From NCBI GenBank assembly GCA_035772405.1, contig JAYKKM010000439.1, positions 5,681,001 through 5,745,000 of the forward strand: a stretch of 64,000 bases of DNA, given 5' to 3'. Position numbers and translations under genes: made by a program. Shown here piece by piece: positions 12,001 through 24,000 of this stretch. Origin of the DNA: Chrysogorgia sp. JL179-B06. Lineage: Eukaryota > Cnidaria > Anthozoa > Scleralcyonacea > Chrysogorgiidae. Position 1 is the first letter of the stretch. Each line of letters starts with the position of its first letter. Under the pieces are notes generated by a model, which ran no database searches, had not been told where the DNA came from, and saw only the letters and a program-made list of their open reading frames with translations.

Positions 12001-15000
12001 AAAATACAGCCTACAGTTAACTTTCTTAACTAGTTCCATTATATGCATGTTCCATTTTAAGTCACTGCTGATATTCAGACCCAACACTTTTACACTAGTT
12101 ACTATCTCTAAAGGCTTACCGTTCACCACTAACGGATCGAACTCTGGATTCCTCCGTGCGAAACTGATCCTCAGCTCCTTGCATTTAGATTCATTCAGCT
12201 CGAATCCCTCACTAATCGATTGTCTGGAGAGGTCACTAACAACATTTTGAATATTGCTCGCATGGCCCTTTTCCACCAATTCTGAAATTGAGGTATCGTC
12301 TACGTACTTCCACATGTCAGCAGTTGTATCAAGGTCATTGATCATAATTAAGTACAGCCAGGGGCCTAACTTTGTCCCCTGAGGGACTCCGGCAACCACA
12401 GAACGCCACTCAGAAAAGCAGTCTTGCGCTAATTTGACTCGTTGCTTACGGTCCTTACAATCAGCATGTTAAAAGGTGTTTTCATATAGAATACTATATG
12501 TATTAGTATTGTATATTGATTGTAGATCGTTGTTGATGAGGTTTACGAGACCGTCGGAGAGCACAAATATTCCGCTACACATGACGTTCGCTGCTGTGGC
12601 TTTTATAGTGATTGCCATCAATATTCCTGACTGGGTATTCACAATCTTTTTTCCAGTTGCGACTTTCGCGTTATCTTCGATAGACCTAAGGTCAACACCC
12701 AAAGCGAAACCATCTTTGTAAAACTTTTGGATAGTCATGTGCTGGTCGGAGTCTAGTTTTTGTCCGAACAATCGTTTCGCTTCTACCCAGAGTCTTGATT
12801 TCGGTATTCCTTGACTGTAGACCATAATTATTTGGCACGCTTTCTATAGTGAGTTTGACTGACTCTATGTTTGGGTAGACGAACACCTCACTATCAGTTT
12901 TTCTTTGTTTGTGAAGAGTAGAACGATAGCTTTCATCGATTTTCTCGGCAGGTTAATATTCTCATTTACGAGTGTGATTCCTTTGTCCCACTCCACAGTC
13001 TTCATTAGTGTGACGTGTTCATACGATAGAGATCTACCGGACGTATATAGAGACGATACTTCGTTAGCGATCTCTTGACTCTCGATAGTTTCGTACTCCA
13101 ACACAAGGTTCTCCAACATGTAGCCATCCACAGCCTCGTTAGATTGAGCCACCATAATATCAGACGCTTTGGGGAGTGTGATTATGTACCTGAAATTGTT
13201 GTTCATGTTGTATGGTGCGTATAGACCGTGATCTTCTAGAATCTTGTCGATTTGAACCTTTTGTTTGGTGCCATGAATAGAGAACATCAGACCATCGCTA
13301 ACTTTTTGTGTGTCTCCACTGGCCGCGCCACTGTCGTCCTTTAAGATTAGCTTTCGAAGGTTCTCGTTTGCTAGGCCGTGTTCGACCATCTGAACTCGCT
13401 CGCTGTAAGATTTCCACAGATCTTTGTACGTACCGATGACGCTTTCACCACTGTTGTCGTACACGGATTCACCTGCTAATTTTATCACCAGTCTCTCAAG
13501 TAGTAGTCTCGAAAGGTTGTTAAGAAACCATGATTTCGCGTTCGAACTTTTAAAGTCGAATAGAAGATGGAGACTGGAGGGTACCAAACAAGTGTTACCC
13601 TTTGTTTTCGGGATGTCGATGTATAACTCCTCCCCTGGATTGGCTTTGTTGGGGTTCAGCGTCACGACATGACGGGTTCTTGTGCCTTTGATAGTACATA
13701 TTTCACGACGTCTATATCCAGGAAGCAATTCCTTTTCGTTCGTGTTCATACTATATATTGTAACGTATGTTTTATTTTCTCTGTTTGTACTGATCGTAGA
13801 CAAACCAAGCTAGTGCTATTGCTAGGATCCATAGATTAGACGCTAACCAAGATATACCTTTAGCTCCCCACTTTAGCACAGTTGCCACCATGTTTAGTAG
13901 TCCAGCCAGTAGAGGACCAGCCTTTGTGGCAAGATTAGCTATAGCTTTTCCTAATTTTCCAAGTGCTTGGCCACCTTTGAAGACAACACTTCTAGCGGAT
14001 ATTATAATTGTAGTGATAAAAGAGGCTATGGTTATTCCCAAAGCTGAGGCACCCAACCAATTTTCATTAAACCACTCCTTTATTTTTTGTAACCGATTGA
14101 CGTCCTCTTCTTGTCGCTCCCTAACAGTCTCACGTTCCAATTGCCCTATATAAGGTTCTGTCCCTAGCTGTCTCGAGACCTGCCAATCAATCGTTCGTTC
14201 AACTCGAACTCCTCTATGGAATCGACTTCCTCGCTATTGTGAACGTCTTCAGTCTTGTTAATAGTGTCCTGAAAATGATCGGCTTGTGCTTTTAGAAATA
14301 GTGGTCTAGTGGTTGGATCGAGTGTGTTGTTTGGGGTTAAGACGCCTCGTATACTGTAGCTCGCGATTCTCTTTGTCTGTTAGACCTACTATTGGTGAGT
14401 CGTCGGGGTTTGCGTCAGTCATCGGTTGTCCTCTAATTGTATTGTCCCTTTCAACGACTTTGCCAACAAGACTTAGGAACTGTGTCAGCGCCTTATCGTT
14501 TCTCGTTGTTTTGTTAATAGTTAAACGACCATCCTTATTTCGCTTTAAGACGACATGCGGTTTACCTCGCTCACTATTTTCTAAAACAGGTTTGTACTCG
14601 ATATTATTACTCCCCGTCCTTACGCTCGAGTTTTTAATTAACTCGAGTACATTATCGTCGTGCATATTAAGATCTATGCCATACATCTCTCTCATAAATC
14701 GACTCAAAGCCGTATGCAAGTCGTTTTCAGGGTGGTTAGGGATATTGACGTTTGGTAAGTTTTCGACTGAAGGGACCTTCATGATATTTTGCTAACTTTG
14801 TTTTGCTCGACACGGACGTCACTCGGCATACTCTTACTAGCGTAATTGTCATCAATGTCATCGTAATACTTTTCAGTATCGACGAGTTCTTCGTTTAGTT
14901 GTTCGTGATTCAAACAACGTGTTCAATGATTCAAACTCGTCACGTTCTTGCATTTCGATGCCATCGAATCCTCCTTCAGCCATTTATATACTACCCGATA

Positions 15001-18000
15001 TCACTTTCTGGTACCCATGAGTTATGTTTACTGTCATAACCAAGCCACTTAACTAAAGCCATCTTTTTACCTCCCACCTTCTTTCTCTTTACTATCTTCT
15101 CAACCTTATAAACGTCATCTTTTTGGCAACTGCTGATAGCTCTTCTTCGTAAAACTTACCGATGATGGGTTCCCCTTCGTGGTCCTCTATCTCGTACGTG
15201 TTAGGGTCGCCACGTATAACTTTTGACACTTTGAACAGTTCTTCAGTGAAGTTAGCTTCGTACCCTTTGGTGAAAATACTTTTGTATTTTGATATCCTAA
15301 CAGTCTCACCTATACTTTGAGCTTTGGTAGTGGGTATATCCACCGAAGTGGTGTCCAAACAATGTACGTCGTCCACACATCGTTTTCGTTTTTCTTACTC
15401 ACATCTTTAGGTTTCATTAGAATAGTACTGTGTTTGGTATTGTTGTAATTTTGGACAAGCTGATCCAAAATGTCAATCCACTTGTACGTTCCTTTACTGT
15501 AGAAGTACTTCCACATATAGACGTCTTAAGTGTTCTATTAAACCGTTCCACGACTGCTGCCTTTTTATCGGAGTTCGTGCTGAAGTACTTCACATCGTGT
15601 TTCTCCAATAGATCTTTCACACCAACGTTATAGAATTCCTTACCATCGTCAAACTGAACCAGCTTTGGATACTCACCAAATCTAACCTTAGCCTTCTCCA
15701 ATAACTCTGTGACAGCCTTAGTCATGTTTTTCGTGTCTTTCCTGTAGACAGGTATAGCGAATGCGTATACCTACTAAGGATCTCAGTAGCTGTTAGTATC
15801 CAGTAGTACCCGTTGTTCTTGTGCTTATACTTACCCATATCGACCAAGTCCATCTGTATCTGCTCACCCAGATAGTCAACAAACGTTTGTCTAAACTTAT
15901 GTTTCTTAACAATTGGTTTATACCTAGTGTATCTGTCTTGGGATTTTAGCCAGTCCTTTATCATTGTCCTACAGACGTTTAGACCGTCTTCCAATGCTCT
16001 TTGATACAGTCTTTCATCAGATTGGTAACCAGTTGATGGGTTATAGTAAATGTCTCTTAGTTCTTGCTCTATATCCATATACACTACATTATGTATAAAT
16101 CTAACAATACTTCACCAACGTTAACACTGTTATCGTCCTGATCTGTTATGTTGAACTCTAGTTAATTGATGACTCCTTTGTTTATTGGGATTTTCGACTC
16201 AATGTCAAAGAAATGTTGAACAGAACCCTTTAACGTCTGCGTGCTAGTTATTGGTAACGCTACGACACAATCGCTTTTGTTACCATTAAATATGTTCTTG
16301 GATCTGTCCACAATATTAGATGTCACTTGTATGTATTTCAATCCTTTGTTAACGTTTACAATATTGGGGCTGGTTTTTGTGGTGTCTATTGTAGTGTTTT
16401 CGTCAAATCCCAAAAGTTGTCCAAATTTAAACAGTTCTATTTGTTGATCAGTTGTTATCGTACATGTTGAGTCATGTTTGTTAGCTACTAGCTTGACGTC
16501 TCCTAACTATTTCAAGTCGTCAGCAATCATTTTAAAGGTGTGATACCCAGGGCTGAAAACGTGGTCACTACTGTTGTAACTTATTTTGTTATTAGCTGAG
16601 GTTACGTTAACGTAGTTCCAAAAGATGGTCGCCTTTTTAACTAGTAGGTAAGGGTCTGAGTTAATCGCTAAGATTGACTCTTGTAGGCCTATAGTTTTTT
16701 TTGAACCACTAATCAACACTGACACTCTGATCATATAATGTACCCTATGTTATAATGGACGAGTTGATCCGACGCTACTATGGGGATAACTACGACAAAA
16801 TTATTAAGAACTCGAGAGACGCTATACGTGTCGCGAAACTGAGTTTAGTAAAAAAGTACCCCAACATCACTTTGAGTAAGTTTGAGTTTGATCCAAACGT
16901 TTCACAAGATGGTGAGGTTAAGAGTGTCGATATCTACTTCATCAACAACGACATACTATCGACTAACATTACCAACACTATATTTAAAAATGACAAGAGT
17001 ATGCAGAAGTGGCTGTACAATAACAAGTTCCCAATAATATGGCTATCTGGTGGAACTATTCAACCATTACCAAAAGGTCCCAAGGAATCCAACGGAAAAC
17101 GTGTTGGACTATCCAGTGAATAACTTTAAAATATTCGTTAGTCAAAAGAGCCACTTTCTCTCAAAGTTACCAATATTACAAATCACCACTTCAAAGACAA
17201 AGTCAGAGTGGGACGACAATGAGAGCTACTATAGGGTTGTGTTTGCAACATATTGTGCAAGTTTCTGTTGTGGAGTGTCGTTGCAACACTTGTCGCCCTC
17301 ACAAGACGTCCACCCTGTCATCACAAGTGTGATGAGATTCCATCTATACTTTACCATTAGAAGACTTCTCAGAAGGATGGAAAGTGGTGAGAGTATGATA
17401 TCGATAAGTGCGGAGTTTGGGGCTGGAGAGTTGTACGGTAAGACAGACAAGATTCCCAGAAGACATTACTACCAGGGTAAGGTCCTTGCTTGATGGCACA
17501 ACAGGTGAGGAAAGAGTCTACACGATTAACGACGTTAAGAACGACTATAAACGATACGTTCCTCTGGTGTCGAATGGTCTCACCAACATTGGGCGACAAT
17601 ACCTAAATCAGTCTATAGAAGCCTTTGTTTACTCCGCACTTGGTGCACAAGCTAGAACACGTGTGTCAGTCGTTGGTGGTTCTGCAGGTAGTCTAGAGAC
17701 TCAACAAGAGTTCCAAAAGTTGGTGGAGGATAGTGTTATAAACTATGACGTGTCAACGTGGATTCTCAACATGAACAAGTCGATTGAAGACACTAACGTT
17801 GTCCAAAATCTCGCGCTATCACCGTCTACGTGGTTAATGCCAAGTAACGTGGTAATCCTCAAGAACAAAATCGCTGGGTACAACAACAAGTTAAAGACTG
17901 CTACACAGAATATGAAGTTTGGAGTAAATAGTGGGTTAAACTACGCACCAACGACGGAGGCCAAGAAAGTTCACCAAGAAGGTGGAGAGCATCTGGAGAC

Positions 18001-21000
18001 ACTTGATAAACCAGCAAAGGTGACACATCGTCTGGCGACACCAAATGTGGCACACCAAGAAGGTGGAGAGCACCTGGAGACACTTGATAAACCACCAAAG
18101 GTGACACATCATCTGGCGACACCAAATGTAACACGTCAAGAACATCGTCTGGAGGTGACACCAGATAGCCACACGACAGAGTTGGGGCTAATTCTAGGGG
18201 TTTCAGCTGTGTCTAGCTATCTAATAAGCAAATATGTGTTATAGCATAATGAGTCTAAGTTATGGATTTGAGGACAGAGACTACGAGAGCGACAAAATAT
18301 TAAGAAGAGCGAAGAGACATCTTGACAATGACCCTAAATTAAGCGTAAGCGGTGGGAGGATGTCTAGAGATATAGATATATGGCGCTTGGGGCGCTCAAA
18401 AACATAGCAGATCCAGTCGATGATTTGGATGCTATTAGTAAAAAAGTGTTGGAGTCCGTGTATTTATCGCGATACTTTAAAGTGCAGTCCTATAACGTTC
18501 TACTCGATTTTAACACCACAAAGCACACCGCAAACACGGATATGGCACAGTTTTACCACAGTGGGACAAATAAAGTTAAAGCCATTGGAAACACACTAGT
18601 GCAAAGTATTCAATCCTATGGTCCTATTATTGGTACTGACAGTGGTCAATAGCTTCCTATCCCCTACAATAACCGCAGTTCAACTCGAGGTTGCAATGCA
18701 CTTTAACTGTCCACATATGCAGCACTGTGACATATCCGTTTTTGTGGTAGCGAGGTTATCCAAGAGGGTGCCTACGCAAGGTTGGGAGGCGATTGTCTCA
18801 AACGACGACGGTTCTTGGGACAAGTTCGTAGGATACAAAGGTGGTACAACTGACAAGTTGTCGTATGGTGGTGGTCTCCCAGCAAAGGAGTACAGTATAT
18901 ATGTACAATCCCAAATAATATCGACACCACTAAGAGGCATATGGTATCGATACATTGGCAGATGGATAATTCACATGTTAGGGTCAACAACATAAGGTCA
19001 ACAGACTCAGACTTCACAGCTAACTATAACGAGATAGGATATCCTTATGGAACTATATTTGCGATACATCGACCAAGATCGTTACTCGCACCCTATGGGT
19101 ACCCGTCTCTGATAGAGTTCTACGGTATGAAGATCATCTCTGGTTACATGACAAACCGAGACATAATACTAGTTGGTGGGAAAATGATGGAGGAATATAA
19201 TGTGAAGTAAATTATAGGACAATGAAGAAGTCAGTTGTTGATTTCGACCACATATCAAAGGATATGACAGAGGAAGAGATACTAGAACTCAAACGGTTAT
19301 ACGCGTGCTACCATAAACTAGAAGCCTGTTACAAATGGAAATATAAAAGGTTGAAGAAAATTAAACTATCGTTAAACATGGCTATAGTATAGGGTTAACG
19401 ACAGTAGGGATCGTAGCTGGATCGGTAACCGCTAATCCTATAATCATGGCTTGTATTAGTGGTCCTGGTGTGATCGTTCAAGGCTATTTGATTAAATCCA
19501 ATCTGGCAAACATAGTGGAACATTGCAAGTTCGCACACACTAGCTACAAAAAGATATTGACACAACTAAGATCATATCTGAGAGGTCTTCCTTATGATAA
19601 GTCGATGTTTCTATCAGATGTTAAAGTATTAGACGATATTGTGACTGACTTATGTCCACCAATTAATGGCATGGTGAAAAGGTACAATAAAATATATGAG
19701 AGAGCCGAAGTCTCAAAACAGGACATTGACCAGAGTCACTTATAATACTACATACAATAAGAAATTCAACTACAAGAATAAGACAAGAGAGGTCTGACCC
19801 CCTTCAAATATATATCAGAGCCAGACTTGGGTACAAACTTTTAGCCCTCGTCGTTTCGATACCTCTCTTTGAGCGCACATCCACACGCGGTCGGTCTATA
19901 TATCAGAACCAGGAGTGTGTTCCACACGAAAGATGACAAGAGCTGACGCCTTAAGACAGGGGCTCAGCTTTTTGAGCAATAAAACTGGTCTTAGAGCCGA
20001 CCTTCCAGAGCGGAAGGCCAGCTTTGGGTGTCGAAATAGACTAGTTTGACCAACCCTCCAAAACGGAAGGTTGGTTTGTGTAACTTAAAACATTACACAC
20101 AGTATATTATATAAGACGAGCCTTGTAAAAAAATTCAGTTTTGAGAGCAAGACAGTCACGACTATCAAGGAAGGAGATAACATATGGTTCTACGGAAAAG
20201 AAGTGGCTGAAATGTTAGGTTATAAAAGACCTTCCAAAGCAATACAAGAGCGTGTGAAAGACGATGAGAAAAGAAAGGTTCAAAAGCTGATGTCCTGTTT
20301 TAGGACTTCAGCTTTTGAGTACCAAAATAGGCAAGTTTGGCAAATAAACGAGAGTGGTCTATATAGACTAATATTCTCATCCAAACTAGAGTCAGCAGAA
20401 AATTTTAGAAAATGGGTGTTCACAGAAGTCCTACCATCTATAAGAAAGACCGGCCAGTACACACAATATAACCAATTATCGATCATGAATGAGACAGATT
20501 TACACTACGACATCGTAGAGTATATTAGAGCATACCATCCAACAATAGTCATATCAGGGTTGGGAGAGTATCAAGACACATCTACGAAAAGAATAGATGG
20601 ATGGAAGAAAGGTTACAGTGGTGGACAACCAGATTTGATTGTCCCACAGCTCCACAAGAGATATAATGGTTTCGCTATAGAGTTAAAGACACCAAAGGGT
20701 GACGGTGTAGTTAAGGATAACCAAGTCGCTGCTCTAAAGAGACTAAGATCGCAAGGGTACAACACACTACTATCCTCAGACCAACACGAGATAATACACT
20801 TCGTAGAGACATATATGAGAGACTCTAGAGTTCTGTGTGAGTACTGCAACAGGGGATTTAAGAGTGAAACCACACTGTCTAATCACCAAAGATACTTTCA
20901 TCGAATACTATATCTATGAGATAACTGTGAGATGATCTGTGAGATAACTGTAAGATGATCTGTAACAAGACACCACGTATAATATAGATGACTGACAGTA

Positions 21001-24000
21001 ACGAGGGTGAACCTATTATAACGTCAATAACAAAGACCAAAGACCCTAAGAGAGTAGAGGCTGGCAAACGTTTGGCTGCTATATCTAAAGCGGCAAAAGA
21101 GAGGAAGATGAGAGAGAGAGTGATAAGTGAGAAAGAGGATGACAGTTATAGGTACTATAGGCCGGAGTGGTTGTAGCTGCCGGCTCACTGTATTATGCGA
21201 TGACGCAAGACAAACAAACGGTGACTGTTAATGAGGAGCCTAAGAATGTTATTATAAAAAAGGAACCATCACGCAACCGTGACAGCTTCGATTAATAAAA
21301 CATATTGTATAGTATATGACATCGTCAATAGACAGGAAAGAACTGATGAACGAGCTATACGATGCAGCCATCGTGACTGCTGGAGCTGTAGCCGTATCCA
21401 TGGCATCAAAGAAAGTGTTGAAAGAACCGTTAGGCACCCCTGAGTCAGTGAAGGGCACCCTTTAATTAGCGACTGCTGTAGGTGCCTCAACGCTACTTGT
21501 TAAGTGGGCACAGAGCAAGAAATACCTACCTGTGGACCCGTTTTCAAAATAATCTAACGTAATACATAATGGCTAGTGTGGTAGCAGGTGGGTTGTTCAA
21601 CGCTATAGCATTCGCAGGAGCTGGATTTCTATTCAGTAAGTAAACCATACAGGCTACGAGACAGAGATAAAGAGACACAACAAAGCATTAGAAAGTCTCG
21701 CTAGAGCGAAAGAAAAGTTCTACGAGAACGAAATTCGTCAGAGAGACAAAATTCAGGAGCTAAGACAACAACTGTCAGACGCTAATGCAGACATAAACGA
21801 CACGAACCACGCTCTAGACCGACTAAGACAAGTACTGACGATACAGTATGATGGGAATACATTTAGTAAAGAGCCTGAGTTATCAGACTACTATAGACCC
21901 TCAGACGAGATGAAAGAATACCAAATGGTATTCGTGGGAGCTGTTGGGCTACCTATAGGTTATTTTATATTTAGAGTGATTTAAATATCACGTATAGTAA
22001 TGGCAAGAACTTTGAAGGAAATAGCTATAGAAGCAGACGAGAAGTTCGAGCGTCACGCTTTTAAGACTCGCTACAAGGTATCAGAGATGATTCATAGAAA
22101 CCATAAGATATGTGACGAGTCATTGGGTATACTACGTGATAGTCAGAATACACGTAATGAGTTGTTTGACGTACTATGTGATAGTCAGAAGGCACATAAT
22201 GAGGTGTTGGAAATACTTCGCGATAGTCAAAAGAAACGTGACCAGGTATTGGGCATACTACTAAACGCCATGAATCAAATTAAATGTGTAATGTAAACGC
22301 AACGTTGTGATGCGACCAACTACAATTCCTTCTAAAAATAATATAAGGGTATGAGTATATAGTAACGACACCATATACTGTTACGATTGTAATAACTATA
22401 GAACTATGATAGAAGAAGGTGTGTTTTGTTGGGACATTGGCTACTTGGTGTATAGAGTGATCTAGACATAACTATATATATAGAACTATAGTGATGAGTG
22501 CTAAAACTTTGAAGGACTTAAACATAATGTATTGGGAGAAGAGACGAAGATACACAACAAAGCGTTGGAGATACTCTGTGAGAGTCAGAAGATACACAAC
22601 AAAGCGTTGCTGACACTCTGCGAGAATCTGATTAGTCAGATAGACGAGATTAAAGAGTTGAAACGACTATTGTCAGACACTCTAGACCAATCAAGACAGA
22701 TCGCGACGACACAGCACAATGGGAAGACATCTACTAAAGATTCTGGGTTAGCTAACTACTACGCCTTCTAAAGACCACGCGGACTGAACAAACCCATTGG
22801 GTACCTAATTTATAAAACGACCTAAAGTCATGAGTATATAGCGACTTAAATGGACGAACAACGTCTAATGACAGCGATCCTTGACGGATTCACAGTAGAT
22901 GAGTTCCTAAACTACGCCAAACAGAAAGACCCAACACCAAAAAAGTGGGATGACACCACATACTGTCATAAGTGTAGTAACCATAGAATCCAAATCGAAA
23001 AAGGTGTGTTTTGTTGTAACAAGTGTGGAGAGACCACATACGGATACGTGAACAACTTCATGCCTAACGTTTGGATGCATAAGAAATCGACTCATAGTTA
23101 TAGTAAATGGCTAGAGAGAATGCTGAATAGTAAGAGACAAGTTCGTGAGGATAGCATACCAATAGTAGTCAGCGACTTTATAGAAATAGTAGGGTCTCTA
23201 AAAATGAACAAATTGATTGCTAAGAACATATCGAAATACAGTTTCTATGTCATAAGAATATGCTCTAGAAGAGATATAGAATTGAGAGGCAGGGTTAATG
23301 ACCTCAAACCTGGCAAGATCAAGGAACGATTCGAACGTAACCTATATAACGTAGTATACAACGATCTAGGTTGGGACAAACGCGAAGGTGACGCGTACTA
23401 CAACAAGTGGGCCAGAAAAGATCTAAAGAAATAAAACGTATAGTATTATATAATGGGAAGACCTAGAATCTACCAAACTAAAGAAGAAGCTTTAAGAGCA
23501 GTCAGAGCGCAAACCAAAGAGTGGATGAAAACTCATAAGTGGGTGTGTGAGACGTGCCATAGGTCATACCACGTAGCCTCTAAGAGTCAACACTTGAAGA
23601 CCAAAAAACATTTGAAAAATTGTAACATCTAGTTTTGGATTATTTTGTTATGTCCATACGCATAGCTAGATATACCGTCTGGTAGTATGTGTCGTTTGTC
23701 GTCGAAGCAGCTTAAGGATATTTTATTTATTTCGTAACTTCCTAGTTGATGGTTTTTGCTGCGAATAGTTTTTATTATGTGAGACATTTGTTTACTATTT
23801 ATTAGGACATCCTTATAGTTATCATGTCTTATGTTCTTTCTAATGGTACTCTTCTTGATACCTTTAGCAGTCTTCCCACCTTTTCCATCTTCTTTCGTGT
23901 AGCTATACATTTTCGACCTTAGACCTACGAACTCAACAATGGGGACTCCTGATGTCTCATCCTTCATTTTACCAATAACCTTCTTATTAATCGAGTCAAA

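Noticed and set aside
13772..14140. Hydrophobic Polinton ORF as a separate gene
   Set aside because: It has no ATG before its last third and follows a frame that fits the preceding gene, so I joined them as one frameshifted gene.
17901..18172. Minus-strand ORFs over the 81-bp repeats
   Set aside because: They are shadows of the repeated plus-strand coding sequence.
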